Source: an uncultured Eubacterium sp.
GTDB taxonomy: Bacteria; Bacillota; Clostridia; Lachnospirales; Lachnospiraceae
DNA length: 52,127 bases
Reading direction: 5' to 3'
Assembly: GCA_934351445.1 (NCBI GenBank)
Contig: CAKRIZ010000011.1
Coordinates: 1 to 52,127, forward strand
The notes below the pieces were generated by a model that made no database searches, was not told the DNA's origin, and saw only the letters and a program-made list of their open reading frames with translations. The position numbers were made by a program, and so were the translations under genes. Shown here one piece after another: positions 35,084 to 45,367 of the stretch. Numbering within the stretch: position 1 is the stretch's first letter; the number at the start of each line of letters is the position of its first letter.

Positions 35084-36577
35084 TTACTGGATCGACAGAT
35101 AAGAATATCCCATCAGGCTCTCATCGACTTCACGTGCGACCTCACGGCCCTCACGGATTGCCCATACGACGAGCGACTGTCCGCGGTGCATATCTCCTGC
35201 GGTGTAGACATGATCTACGTTTGTCTTATATCTGCCCTGTTCGGTCGCCACATTCGTGCGCTCATTGACAGAGACACCGAATGCCTTTGTGATATATGCC
35301 TCACTGCCTAAAAATCCCGCTGCGATCAGTACAATGTCTGCCTGCAGCTTTTTCTCACTGCCTTCTACCGGCTGCATGGTCATACGGCCGGTCTTTTCGT
35401 CTTTCACACTCTCCAAACGTACCGTAACCAGTTCCTTCAGATTACCGGTCTTGTCTTTGACGAATTCCTTGACCGTCGTCTGGTAGATGCGTGGATCATG
35501 ACCAAATTTTGCAATCGCCTCTTTCTGACCGTAGTCGGTCTTGCACACCTTTGGCCATTCGGGCCACGGATTATTCTCCGCACGTGTATCCGGTGCCTTC
35601 GGCATCATCTCAAGCTGCGTCACAGATGCGGCACCCAGGCGGATACTCGTACCGACACAGTCATTTCCGGTATCACCACCACCGATGATGACGACATGCT
35701 TATCCTTGACATCCACATACTTTTTGTCCTTTAAATCCGAATCGAGCAGACTCTTGGTCACGCCGCTTAAGAAATCCACTGCAAAGCAGATGCCCTTTGC
35801 ATCCCTGCCCGGAGCCTTGATATCACGTGGGTTTTTCGCTCCACAGGCTAAGATTACACGGTCGTAGTCCTTTAACAATTTTGCTGCCTTGATATCCTTG
35901 CCCACATCCACACCAGTGAGGAAGGTCACGCCCTCCTGCTTCATGATACTGATCTTACGGTCAATGACCTGCTTCTCCAGCTTCATATTCGGAATACCGT
36001 ACATGAGCAGCCCACCGACACGGTCATCCCGCTCATAGACGGTCACCTCATGGCCACGTTTGTTGAGCTGGTCTGCGGCAGCCAGCCCGGAAGGTCCGGA
36101 GCCGATCACCGCTACTTTCTTCCCGGTACGCACCTTCGGCGGTTTTGCATCTGCATAACCATGCTCATATGCATACTCGATGATTCCATGCTCGTTTTCT
36201 TTTGTCGTCACACTCTCGCCGTAATGACCGCAGGTACATGCTGCCTCGCAGAGCGCCGGGCATACACGGGAGGTGAACTCCGGAAAGTTATTCGTTTTTT
36301 TCAGACGCTGGTATGCCTGCTCCCAGTTGCCTCTATATACGAGGTCGTTCCATTCCGGGATCAGATTGTGGAGCGGACATCCGCTCGTCATCCCCATGAT
36401 CGTCATTCCGGCCTGACAGAACGGGACACCACACGACATACAGCGTGCACCCTGTTCCTGTTGTTCTTCCAGAGAGAGCGGAAGATGGAATTCATGAAAA
36501 TTTCTGATACGTTCGGTTGGATCTATCTCGACCGCCGTCTTTCTCTCATAATCTAAAAATCCAGTCGGTTTTCCCAT
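35084..36577 (-). CDS. gltD: Glutamate synthase (NADPH) small subunit
   Basis: GltD passes electrons from NADPH through FAD and 4Fe-4S clusters to GltB. The 497-aa protein has N-terminal cluster cysteines CMSCGVPFCQ and GCPLHNLIPEW, then CPALCEAACTCG. The FAD-binding VAVIGSGPSGLAAADQLNKRG (region near 150) and NADPH-binding VVIIGGGDTGNDCVGTSIR follow, and the C-terminal YTAGDMHRGQSLVVWAIREG. GGAGGG lies before ATG36577. It is 14 bp after gltB, so the two are co-expressed, and it ends at 34997-35043. Confidence 0.97.
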   Translation of the reverse strand: MGKPTGFLDYERKTAVEIDPTERIRNFHEFHLPLSLEEQQEQGARCMSCGVPFCQAGMTIMGMTSGCPLHNLIPEWNDLVYRGNWEQAYQRLKKTNNFPEFTSRVCPALCEAACTCGHYGESVTTKENEHGIIEYAYEHGYADAKPPKVRTGKKVAVIGSGPSGLAAADQLNKRGHEVTVYERDDRVGGLLMYGIPNMKLEKQVIDRKISIMKQEGVTFLTGVDVGKDIKAAKLLKDYDRVILACGAKNPRDIKAPGRDAKGICFAVDFLSGVTKSLLDSDLKDKKYVDVKDKHVVIIGGGDTGNDCVGTSIRLGAASVTQLEMMPKAPDTRAENNPWPEWPKVCKTDYGQKEAIAKFGHDPRIYQTTVKEFVKDKTGNLKELVTVRLESVKDEKTGRMTMQPVEGSEKKLQADIVLIAAGFLGSEAYITKAFGVSVNERTNVATEQGRYKTNVDHVYTAGDMHRGQSLVVWAIREGREVAREVDESLMGYSYLSIQ

Positions 36578-36591
36578 GTTCCTGTCCCTCC

Positions 36592-39500
36592 TTAATGTTT
36601 TGCATTTGCATAAAACGCTTCTATCTGTGCCTGTTCTGAACTGAGTCCCTTTTCTTCCATCTGTACGATCGCCATCATCATGCGGTTGTAATCATAAGGA
36701 ATGATCTTCTTGAACTTCGGCAGATAATCTGCAAAATGATCCAGAATCTCTTTTCCTTTTTCGGAATTTGTGAGCGTCACATGCTCTCCGATCAGTTCTT
36801 TCAGTTCTAATACGTCATATTTATTGGTCAGTTCCTCGGTAAATACCATCTCTTTGTTGGTACGTGTATAGAGATCATTATCCTCATCCAGTACATATGC
36901 GATACCGCCACTCATACCTGCAGCAAAGTTCTTTCCGGTCTTTCCGAGTACAACGACACGTCCACCGGTCATATATTCACAGCCGTGGTCTCCGACGCCC
37001 TCGACAACCGCAACTGCACCGGAGTTACGCACGCAGAAACGTTCACCTGCCACACCGCTTATAAATGCTTTTCCGCTCGTTGCACCGTAGAGTGCCACGT
37101 TGCCGATGATGATATTTTCATCCTTTTTATAGGTAACTCCTGCCGGCGGATAGACGATCAGCTTGCCGCCTGATAAGCCTTTTCCAAAATAGTCGTTGGA
37201 ATCCCCGACCAGTTCTAACGTCAGTCCTTTCGGAATAAATGCACCGAAGCTCTGTCCGCCTGCGCCCTTACACTTGACAACAAATGTATCATCCTCAAGC
37301 GTCTCTGCGTACTTTTTCGTGATCTCTGATCCAAAGATCGTACCGAGCGAACGATCCGTGTTCGATACCTCCAGCTCGATCACACGCTTTTGTCCAAGAT
37401 TCAACGCACTCTGGAACTGCTTTAACAGTACCGTCTCATCCTTCGTCTTTTCCAGTTCGAAATCATAGACCTTCTTCGGATCAAATATGAAACGCTCCTT
37501 CGTGCCAATATAAGGATTGTATAAAATATTGGTGAGATCCACTTTTTTCTGTTTTTCATTCAGATCGTCGCGTGTGCGGAGCAGGTCACTTCTGCCGACC
37601 AGCTCATCGACACTGCGCACACCGAGCTTTGCCATATACTCACGCAGATCCTGTGCGATAAAGCGCATAAAGTTCACCACATATTCCGGTTTTCCTGCAA
37701 AACGCTTTCTCAGCTCAGGATTCTGTGTTGCCACACCGGCCGGACAGGTATCCAGATTACATACACGCATCATGATACAGCCCATCGTAACGAGGGGCGC
37801 TGTCGCAAATCCAAATTCCTCTGCACCGAGTGCTGCCGCAATCGCGACATCCCTGCCGCTCATCAGCTTACCGTCTGTCTCCACACGCACTTTTTCACGC
37901 AGACCGTTCATGATCAGTGTCTGATGTGTCTCCGCAAGACCAAGCTCCCACGGAAGTCCTGCATTATGAATCGAGCTGCGCGGTGCAGCACCGGTTCCTC
38001 CGTCATAACCGGAGATCAGGATGACCTGTGCACCGGCTTTTGCGACACCGGCTGCGACCGTTCCGACGCCTGCCTCCGATACGAGTTTGACAGAGATACG
38101 TGCATCACGGTTGGAGTTCTTCAGATCATAGATCAGCTGCTCCAGATCCTCGATCGAATAAATATCGTGATGGGGCGGCGGTGAGATCAATGATACACCG
38201 GGTGTGGAATGTCTCGTCTTTGCAATCCACGGATAGACCTTGGCTCCGGGCAGATGACCGCCCTCTCCAGGCTTGGCTCCCTGCGCCATCTTGATCTGGA
38301 TCTCCTGTGCACTGACCAGATAGGTACTCGTCACACCGAAACGGCCACTGGCTACCTGCTTGATTGCAGAGCAGCGGTTTTTACCATCCGCACCGATCTT
38401 GAGACGGTCCAGACTCTCGCCACCCTCTCCGGTATTGGATTTACCGTGAATCATATTCATCGCAACCGCCAGTGTCTCATGCGCCTCCTGTGAGATCGAG
38501 CCATAGCTCATCGCACCCGTCTTGAAACGTGTCACGATAGAATCCACACTCTCTACTTCCTCAATCGGCACACCCTTCTTCGGATAGTTAAAATCGAGCA
38601 TACCGCGGATATAATTGCGGTTTTCCAGTTCATTCACAGCCTTTTCATACTGCTTGAACATCTCGTAGTCGCCACGTTTGGTGGACTCCTGCAGCAGATG
38701 GATCGTCAGCGGATTATACAGATGCTCATCTGCGCCGCTGCGCATCGCATGGCGTCCAAAAGAATCGAGTGTCATATCATTTTCGAGTCCGAGCGGATCA
38801 TATGCCTCCGAATGCAGGAAGTTGACCTGTGTCTCGATGTCCTTTAAGGTGATACCTCCAATACGGCTGACTGTATTCGTAAAATATTTATCAATGACGG
38901 ATTTATCAATACCGATCGCCTCAAAGATCTTCGATCCCTGATAAGACTGGATCGTAGAGATACCCATCTTTGCCGCGATCTTTACAATACCACCGATCAC
39001 CGCCTGATTGTAGTCTTCGATCGCTGCATAATAATCTTTGTCTAACAGATGGTCATCCACAAGCTGCTTCACGGTATCCTGTGCCAGATACGGATTGACC
39101 GCACACGCTCCATAGCCGAGCAGCGTTGCAAAATGATGTACCTCATGCGGCTCACCGGATTCCAGAATAATCGCAAGTGCTGTTCTCTTTTTTGTGACAA
39201 CCAGATGCTCATGGAGTGCCGCTACTGCAAGCAGTGAAGGGATCGCTACATGATTCTCATCAACACCGCGGTCTGACAGAATCAGGATATTTGCCCCGTC
39301 ACGGTACGCACGGTCTGCCTCGACAAACAGACGGTCAATCGCTTTCTCCAGACTCGTATTCTTATAATAGGTAATCGGAATCTCTACGACATGGAAACCT
39401 TCCTTATTCATCGATTTAATCTTCATCAGATCTGTATTTGTCAGAATCGGATTATTCACCTTGATCACATGGCAGTTTTCCGGTTTTTCCAATAATAAGT

Positions 39501-41148
39501 TGCCATCCTCACCAATGTAAGTTGTCGTAGAGGTGACGATCTTCTCACGGATGGAATCAATCGGAGGATTCGTCACCTGCGCAAACAACTGCTTGAAATA
39601 GTTAAACAGTGGCTGATATTTGCTGTCAAGTACCGCTAACGGAATATCGATTCCCATCGCACTCGTAGACTCCCCACCATTTTGTGCCATCGGCAGGATC
39701 ACTTCCTTGAGCGACTCATACGAATAGCCGAATGCCTTCATCATGCGCTGGCGCTCCTCATAACTATACGCGGGTACACGCTGATTCGGAATGCGCAGAT
39801 CTTTCAACTGTACCAGATTCCGGTCAATCCACTCACCGTAGGGCTGTCTGCCGGCATAATAGTTTTTCAGTTCCTCATCATCTATGATCCGTCCTGCCTT
39901 TGTGTCTACGAGCAACATTTTTCCGGGACGCAGACGATCCTTGGACACGATATGTGTCGGGTCGATATCGAGCACTCCAACCTCTGATGACAAAATCAAC
40001 TGATCATTGTCAAGCACATAATATCTGGACGGACGCAGACCGTTGCGGTCAAGCACTGCCCCCAGATAATCCCCATCAGAGAACACGATTGATGCCGGTC
40101 CATCCCACGGCTCCATCATTGTCGCATAATACTGATAAAAATCTTTCTTCTTCTGGCTCATCAGATGATTGTTTGCCCAGGGCTCCGGGATCATGATCAT
40201 GACTGCGAGCGGCAGCGGCATGCCATTCATCACGAGAAATTCCAGCGTGTTATCTGTCATCGCTGAATCTGAGCCCTCGGTATTGATCACCGGCAATACC
40301 TTGGTCAGCTGATCGTGCAGCTTGCCGGATGTCATCGTCTCCTCGCGTGCCAGCATCTTATCCGCATTGCCACGGATCGTGTTGATCTCACCGTTATGGA
40401 CAATCAAACGGTTCGGATGCGCACGCTCCCAGCTCGGATTCGTATTCGTACTGAATCTGGAGTGTACGGTAGCGATCGCTGATTCGTAATCGGGATCCTG
40501 CAGATCGTCAAAGAATAAACGCAGCTGGTCAACTAAAAACATTCCCTTATATACAATCGTGCGGCTTGAAAGTGATGCCACATAGGTATCTTCATTACTC
40601 TGTTCGAATACACGTCTCACAATATATAACATCCGGTCAAAATCCAGACCTTTTTCTACATGCTCCGGGCGCTTGATAAATGCCTGCATAATACAAGGCA
40701 TGCAGGCACGCGCCTTCTGTCCAAGTACATTGGCATGCGTCGGCACCTCACGCCAGCCGAGCAGCTCCAGACCTTCCTTCGCCACAATAACCTCGAACAT
40801 CTTCTTCGCCTGATTGCGCTGCAGCTCATCCTGCGGGAAGAAAAACATGCCAACACCGAAATCACGGTCTCCACCAAGCTCAATACCGAGCGGCTTTACT
40901 GCTTTCGAGAAAAATTTGTAGGATACCTGCAGCAGAATGCCGACACCGTCTCCGGTCTTTCCTTCTGCATCCTTTCCTGCACGGTGCTTCAGATTCTCTA
41001 CGATCTTTAATGCCTGTTCAACAGTCGCATGGCTCTTTCTTCCTTTGACATCCACGACGGCACCGATACCGCAGTTATCATGTTCAAATGCCGGATCATA
41101 CAGACCCTGTGCGCGCTGTCTGCTCTCATCTACCACATGTTCTCTCAT
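36592..41148 (-). CDS. gltB: Glutamate synthase (NADPH) large subunit
   Basis: GltB transfers the amide N of glutamine to 2-oxoglutarate, giving two glutamates. The 1518-aa protein has a short propeptide of about 25 residues that is normally removed to expose nucleophile C26 (FEHDNCGIG). It then has the class II amidotransferase domain (26-430), the central domain, the FMN-binding synthase domain (about 800-1200) with PPHHDIYSIEDL and ISGYDGGTGAAPR, the 3Fe-4S cysteines C-x5-C-x4-C in CIMMRVCNLDTCPAG, and a C-terminal beta-helix (GxxGGxxxVLG repeats). GAGAGGA precedes ATG41148. The leader holds a 142-bp palindromic element. Confidence 0.98.
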   Translation of the reverse strand: MREHVVDESRQRAQGLYDPAFEHDNCGIGAVVDVKGRKSHATVEQALKIVENLKHRAGKDAEGKTGDGVGILLQVSYKFFSKAVKPLGIELGGDRDFGVGMFFFPQDELQRNQAKKMFEVIVAKEGLELLGWREVPTHANVLGQKARACMPCIMQAFIKRPEHVEKGLDFDRMLYIVRRVFEQSNEDTYVASLSSRTIVYKGMFLVDQLRLFFDDLQDPDYESAIATVHSRFSTNTNPSWERAHPNRLIVHNGEINTIRGNADKMLAREETMTSGKLHDQLTKVLPVINTEGSDSAMTDNTLEFLVMNGMPLPLAVMIMIPEPWANNHLMSQKKKDFYQYYATMMEPWDGPASIVFSDGDYLGAVLDRNGLRPSRYYVLDNDQLILSSEVGVLDIDPTHIVSKDRLRPGKMLLVDTKAGRIIDDEELKNYYAGRQPYGEWIDRNLVQLKDLRIPNQRVPAYSYEERQRMMKAFGYSYESLKEVILPMAQNGGESTSAMGIDIPLAVLDSKYQPLFNYFKQLFAQVTNPPIDSIREKIVTSTTTYIGEDGNLLLEKPENCHVIKVNNPILTNTDLMKIKSMNKEGFHVVEIPITYYKNTSLEKAIDRLFVEADRAYRDGANILILSDRGVDENHVAIPSLLAVAALHEHLVVTKKRTALAIILESGEPHEVHHFATLLGYGACAVNPYLAQDTVKQLVDDHLLDKDYYAAIEDYNQAVIGGIVKIAAKMGISTIQSYQGSKIFEAIGIDKSVIDKYFTNTVSRIGGITLKDIETQVNFLHSEAYDPLGLENDMTLDSFGRHAMRSGADEHLYNPLTIHLLQESTKRGDYEMFKQYEKAVNELENRNYIRGMLDFNYPKKGVPIEEVESVDSIVTRFKTGAMSYGSISQEAHETLAVAMNMIHGKSNTGEGGESLDRLKIGADGKNRCSAIKQVASGRFGVTSTYLVSAQEIQIKMAQGAKPGEGGHLPGAKVYPWIAKTRHSTPGVSLISPPPHHDIYSIEDLEQLIYDLKNSNRDARISVKLVSEAGVGTVAAGVAKAGAQVILISGYDGGTGAAPRSSIHNAGLPWELGLAETHQTLIMNGLREKVRVETDGKLMSGRDVAIAAALGAEEFGFATAPLVTMGCIMMRVCNLDTCPAGVATQNPELRKRFAGKPEYVVNFMRFIAQDLREYMAKLGVRSVDELVGRSDLLRTRDDLNEKQKKVDLTNILYNPYIGTKERFIFDPKKVYDFELEKTKDETVLLKQFQSALNLGQKRVIELEVSNTDRSLGTIFGSEITKKYAETLEDDTFVVKCKGAGGQSFGAFIPKGLTLELVGDSNDYFGKGLSGGKLIVYPPAGVTYKKDENIIIGNVALYGATSGKAFISGVAGERFCVRNSGAVAVVEGVGDHGCEYMTGGRVVVLGKTGKNFAAGMSGGIAYVLDEDNDLYTRTNKEMVFTEELTNKYDVLELKELIGEHVTLTNSEKGKEILDHFADYLPKFKKIIPYDYNRMMMAIVQMEEKGLSSEQAQIEAFYANAKH

Positions 41149-41192
41149 ACGCGTGTCCTCTCTTTACTGGGATTTGTATTCATTCAATTGAG

Positions 41193-41334
41193 GTAACTGT
41201 TCAGAGCCAACCTCCAAAATGCTACGCATTTCGTCGGTGTGGCGTATCCGCCAAATAAAATTTCAAAAACAGTCTTAAAAATGCAAGCATTTTACACCTG
41301 TTTTATGAAATTTTGCTTGGCTCTGAACAGTTAC
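41193..41334. mobile_element. 142-bp MITE-like palindromic element in the gltB leader
   Basis: Perfect 17-bp terminal inverted repeats: GTAACTGTTCAGAGCCA (41193-41209) and TGGCTCTGAACAGTTAC (41318-41334). Inside are AAATTTC/GAAATTT arms and an AAAATGC/GCATTTT hairpin. It encodes nothing. The end motif is shared with the palindrome at 15188-15221. It lies 44 bp before the gltB start and directly after a predicted promoter, so it would form the 5' end of the gltB mRNA. Confidence 0.85.
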
Positions 41335-41345
41335 AGATTACTAAT

Positions 41346-41374
41346 ATGATAGCCCAAAGAGATTTCTGCGTCCA
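41346..41374 (-). promoter_or_regulatory. Candidate gltB promoter
   Basis: On the minus strand TGGACG (41369-41374), 17 nt, then TATCAT (41346-41351). The predicted start near 41339 abuts the palindromic element. The rest of the 463-bp gap 41149-41611 is AT-rich, with one further hairpin (41522-41578). Confidence 0.5.
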
Positions 41375-41521
41375 TCCCTGTTTTTTATTAAATTGTCTGA
41401 TTGTTTTCTTTTTCTGGATTTTTAATGTTATTTTCTGACTTTTATTTGATTTTTTTCAGTAAAATAGATTGATACGCACAATTTCGTGTGTTATTACCAA
41501 GAAAAACCTAAGAATATAAAG

Positions 41522-41578
41522 TGGGAAAAACGCCGGATATTCGAATTGTGTCCGAATTGTCCTGAATCGTTTTTCCCA
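41522..41578 (-). other. Large hairpin downstream of the CPBP gene
   Basis: TGGGAAAAACG (41522-41532) pairs perfectly with CGTTTTTCCCA (41568-41578), enclosing 35 nt with a CGAATTGT direct repeat. It lies about 34 bp after the CPBP stop. It lacks a following U tract, so it is a weak terminator candidate at best. Confidence 0.5.
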
Positions 41579-41611
41579 TTTTCCTGCATAAAGCAGGGTA
41601 AATATGAAGTA

Positions 41612-42457
41612 TTACTTCTTATTTTTGCAGGATTTGATACAGTATCCTGCAAGTATAATCGTCACCACTGCCAAAACCACCGTCACCGGAACGAACAACG
41701 GATTTCCCTGTTTCAACCACGATAGAAATCCCGTCTCACCACGCAATACCGCTATGATATTTGCTGCCGCATGCCCCGCAAATGGTACACGCATATCCTG
41801 ATACCGTTCCATTAACAATGCCAACAGCAATCCGAGCACAAATGCATAGATGATCTGTACAAGGTTCATGTGCAGCAGGGCAAAAATCAATGAAGAACCG
41901 ATGACCGCTGTCACTGCACCATAGCTTTCCCGCATCCGTTGATAAACGACAGAACGGTATAACAGCTCCTCGGTAAACGGCGTGATGATGCCGAGTACGA
42001 GAAGCTCACAAAGCAGATCCGACGAATAAAATGCCTGCTCTACCTGCTGATAAGCACCCGACAGTTTCTGCAGTCCACTCACAGCGATCAGATTGTTCAC
42101 CGCGATACCGGCACATGACAGCCATACGGCTGAGAGCGCAAGCCCCTTGCAGACATCTGCCGTGACGGGGCGAAAAAAAATCCGCTGACTCTTAGCGCCC
42201 GGCTGCGCTCCGGACACAGATGTACTCCGGTCTATGTGTTCCGTTTCCCACTGCCGCTTTTGTGGTACATATACAAAAAACAAATAAATCACCACTCCGC
42301 CGGCCACCGCTGTCATGCCCTGCAGCACCACAAGGTCAACCGATATCAGGTATAGATATGGCAAAAGCAGCTGATTCATCGCCGCGCTCACCACATAATA
42401 TAGCATTACCGGATAAATAAAATCTAGTTTGTCAGTCTTTCTCTGCCTAAATGCCAT
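41612..42457 (-). CDS. CPBP family intramembrane glutamic protease
   Basis: CPBP (CAAX/Abi/Rce1-like) proteases cleave within or next to membranes; bacterial roles include bacteriocin immunity and envelope functions. The 281-aa protein has about seven to eight hydrophobic helices. The motifs are complete: ITPFTEELLYRSVVYQRM (EExxxR), IFALLHMN (histidine) and the end motif GHAAAN. I chose ATG42457, with GGAGG 9 nt upstream; the long frame to 42604 would lie inside the HAD gene in another frame. It overlaps the HAD stop by 11 nt, so it is the last gene of parE-parC-HAD-CPBP. Confidence 0.92.
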   Translation of the reverse strand: MAFRQRKTDKLDFIYPVMLYYVVSAAMNQLLLPYLYLISVDLVVLQGMTAVAGGVVIYLFFVYVPQKRQWETEHIDRSTSVSGAQPGAKSQRIFFRPVTADVCKGLALSAVWLSCAGIAVNNLIAVSGLQKLSGAYQQVEQAFYSSDLLCELLVLGIITPFTEELLYRSVVYQRMRESYGAVTAVIGSSLIFALLHMNLVQIIYAFVLGLLLALLMERYQDMRVPFAGHAAANIIAVLRGETGFLSWLKQGNPLFVPVTVVLAVVTIILAGYCIKSCKNKK

Positions 42458-43106
42458 CCAGATATGCCTCCACTTCCTGCGGAGTATCGACCACTGCCAC
42501 CGCCCCGGCAGCAACCAGCTCCTCACGTGTGCCGAATCCATAGGACACACCCAGACAGTCGACTCCAGCTTTATGTGCACCCTCTGCATCATATTTTGTA
42601 TCACCCACTAATACAACCTCGCTGCAGTCAGTGACATTCATGCGCCGGAATGCTTCTTCCAGTACAAGCGCCTTTTCCCTGCGTTCAGGTCCGAGTGATG
42701 CCCCGACAATATAGTCAAAATACTGTGCCACGTGATGAAACTCCAGAATCTCCACACAGCTTGACTCCGGTTTCGATGACGCAACGCCCAGCATATATCC
42801 TTTTTCCTTTAAACGGATGAGTAATTCCCCGATCCCCGGATATAACCGGTTCTGCCTCACCCCTGTCGCATCATAATAGACCCGGTAAGTCTTTACCAAT
42901 GGCTCAATCTGTTCGTCCGGCACATGATATTTCTGCTTGAACATGAGCGCGAGCGGTGGACCGATAAAGCAAGTCAGTGACTCCAGATCGGTCTCTTCTA
43001 TGCCAAGTCCCTCTCTGAGTGCATACTGCACACCCTTGGTGATTCCCTCTTTCGAATCGACCAGCGTACCATCCAGGTCGAACAATATCTTATGTTTCAG
43101 CTTCAT
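42447..43106 (-). CDS. HAD-IA hydrolase (phosphoglycolate phosphatase-like)
   Basis: A 219-aa cytosolic HAD-superfamily phosphatase of the Gph/PpaX type with an alpha-helical C1 cap. Motif I LFDLDGTLVDS (D9, D11), motif II GVASSKPESS, motif III lysine in RREKALVLEEAF and motif IV VLVGDTKYDAEGAH are intact. Candidate substrates are phosphoglycolate or pyrophosphate; the sequence does not decide. Its ATG overlaps the parC stop (TGATG), so translation is coupled. Confidence 0.92.
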   Translation of the reverse strand: MKLKHKILFDLDGTLVDSKEGITKGVQYALREGLGIEETDLESLTCFIGPPLALMFKQKYHVPDEQIEPLVKTYRVYYDATGVRQNRLYPGIGELLIRLKEKGYMLGVASSKPESSCVEILEFHHVAQYFDYIVGASLGPERREKALVLEEAFRRMNVTDCSEVVLVGDTKYDAEGAHKAGVDCLGVSYGFGTREELVAAGAVAVVDTPQEVEAYLDGI

Positions 43107-45346
43107 CAGCGTTTTACTCCTTTTGTATCACGATTGCAGATATGCAGCCGGTTCAGGGCAACCGTCCCGTCCTTGCCTCCATACTGCATGTCCGTATCTT
43201 CCGCGCCCAGATAATGAATCGCGGCCAGCGCATCCTTTTCTGACAGCCGCATACCCCGGACACCGAGTGCCATCTTCTTTTTCTCCGGAACCGTCTCTGT
43301 CGATATCCGTAAGAATACACTCTTTTCTGACTCCATGACAAGTGTCGAACCAGGCTCAGCTATATGCATAAATAACAGTTCATCCCCATCTGCCAGCTTC
43401 GTCGCCGCCGTCGTCCGCTTGCCCACATCAAATTCTGCTCCATCCACCAGCTTTAGCATAGATGTCTTTGTTCCGAAAATAAATTTATGATTTAATATAT
43501 TGCTCATCGCATCCATATAGACAACCGACTCCGCAGAGCTGTCATAGTTGCTCATATTGTCGATCGGCTTGCCCTTATCGCGGAACTTGCCAAACGGCAG
43601 ATCGAGTACCTTGAGCAGATGCATGTTTCCGGCATTTGTGAAGATACATAGCCTGTCTGTATTCTTGCATGCAATGATCTGGCGGTTTTCGCTATCTGCA
43701 GCCTCCCTATTCCGCTCATAAGTCGCTGCATCGACCGCCTTGGCATAGCCGAACCGATCCACAAGGACGACCACATCGATCTCTTCAAGCTTTGGAGCCT
43801 CGATCACAACATCTGCCACATTATCGATCTGTGTACGGCGCGCGCGGTCATATTCTTTTTTATATCCATCGAGTTCACGGATGATGACCTTTGCCATCGC
43901 AGAACGGCTGCTCAGGATATTCTCATATTCAGCGATGTTTTTCATTGTCTGCTCATGCTCCTTAAGCAATGCCTCGATCTCAAGACCGATCAGCTTATAC
44001 AGGCGCATCTCCAAAATTGCTGTCGCCTGACGCTCTGTAAAACACAGCTTTGCCGCATCTTTTTCCGATTCCTTATGTTTAAATTTAATTTTTGATGTAT
44101 CACCGGTCATCAGGCATGCCTTGGCATCCTTGATATTTTTGCTGCCACGCAGGATCTCGATGATCAGGTCGATCACATCACAGGCCTTGATCAGACCTTC
44201 CTGCACTTCCTGCTTTTCTAACTCTTTGGCGAGCAGTGTCTTATATTTTCTGGTTGCCAGCTCGTACTGGAAATCTACGTGATGACGGATCATCGGCACA
44301 AGTCCCATCGTCTCCGGCTTGCCATCTGCCACCGCGAGCATATTCACACCGAACGTGTCCTCGAGCTTGGTCTTTTTATACAACAGGTTGCAGATATTCT
44401 GCGCATCCGCCCCCTTGCGCAGCTCGATCACGATACGGATACCCTCTTTGGAGGACTGATTGGAGATGTCTACGATATCATTTGTGACTTTCTTCTCCAC
44501 GAGGGCATAGACATCGTTTAAAAACTTGCCGATTCCGGCTCCAATCATCGTGTACGGGATCTCTGTGACGACGATGCACTCCTTGCCGCCTTTCATCTTC
44601 TCGATCTCCACCTTGCCACGGATCTTGATCTTGCCTGTTCCGGTCGAATAGATGCCAGCCAGTTCATCCTGATTGGTGACGATACCTCCGGTCGGGAAAT
44701 CCGGTCCCTTGATATAGTGCATCATCTGCTCGGTATTGATATCCGGATCTTTCATATATGCTTTGACACCATCAATGACTTCGCCAAAATTGTGTGGTGG
44801 AATGGATGTAGCCATACCGACTGCAATACCCTCTGCACCGTTGATCAGTATATTCGGCACCTTTACCGGCAGCACTTCCGGTTCCTTCTCTGTCTCATCG
44901 AAGTTCGGCACAAAGTCTACGACATCCTTATCGAGATCTGCCAGATATGCTTCCTGCGTAATCTTGTGAAGTCTGGCCTCTGTATAACGCATCGCAGCGG
45001 CTCCGTCTCCCTCGATCGATCCAAAATTACCGTGCCCATCGATGAGCGGCAGCCCCTTCTTAAAATCCTGCGACATCACAACGAGCGCATCATAGATCGA
45101 ACTGTCTCCATGCGGGTGGTATTTACCCATCGTATCGCCGACAATACGCGCACTCTTTCGATAAGGCCTGTCATAACGGATTCCCAGCTCATACATGTCA
45201 TAGAGGGTACGGCGCTGTACCGGCTTGAGTCCATCTCTCACATCCGGCAGCGCACGTGCGACAATGACACTCATCGCATAGTCGATATAGGATTTTTGCA
45301 TGACCTCCGAATACTCGGTCCGTATCAGTCTCTCTTCTACATCCAT
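43106..45346 (-). CDS. parC: DNA topoisomerase IV/gyrase-like subunit A (ParC type)
   Basis: The breakage-reunion subunit of a type IIA topoisomerase, 746 aa. [15 protein letters not shown] and the QRDR segment [15 protein letters not shown] show wild-type S82 and D86, the quinolone positions. Catalytic Y121 lies in [11 protein letters not shown]. The C-terminal beta-pinwheel (from about 510) lacks the GyrA box QRRGGRG where gyrase has it, which argues for topoisomerase IV-like activity over supercoiling. In Clostridia the true gyrBA usually sits by dnaA-recF; here neighbours are parE, HAD and CPBP. GGAG lies 9 nt before ATG45346. Confidence 0.9.
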   Translation of the reverse strand: MDVEERLIRTEYSEVMQKSYIDYAMSVIVARALPDVRDGLKPVQRRTLYDMYELGIRYDRPYRKSARIVGDTMGKYHPHGDSSIYDALVVMSQDFKKGLPLIDGHGNFGSIEGDGAAAMRYTEARLHKITQEAYLADLDKDVVDFVPNFDETEKEPEVLPVKVPNILINGAEGIAVGMATSIPPHNFGEVIDGVKAYMKDPDINTEQMMHYIKGPDFPTGGIVTNQDELAGIYSTGTGKIKIRGKVEIEKMKGGKECIVVTEIPYTMIGAGIGKFLNDVYALVEKKVTNDIVDISNQSSKEGIRIVIELRKGADAQNICNLLYKKTKLEDTFGVNMLAVADGKPETMGLVPMIRHHVDFQYELATRKYKTLLAKELEKQEVQEGLIKACDVIDLIIEILRGSKNIKDAKACLMTGDTSKIKFKHKESEKDAAKLCFTERQATAILEMRLYKLIGLEIEALLKEHEQTMKNIAEYENILSSRSAMAKVIIRELDGYKKEYDRARRTQIDNVADVVIEAPKLEEIDVVVLVDRFGYAKAVDAATYERNREAADSENRQIIACKNTDRLCIFTNAGNMHLLKVLDLPFGKFRDKGKPIDNMSNYDSSAESVVYMDAMSNILNHKFIFGTKTSMLKLVDGAEFDVGKRTTAATKLADGDELLFMHIAEPGSTLVMESEKSVFLRISTETVPEKKKMALGVRGMRLSEKDALAAIHYLGAEDTDMQYGGKDGTVALNRLHICNRDTKGVKR

Positions 45347-45367
45347 TTATTTCATCTCCATTTAATT

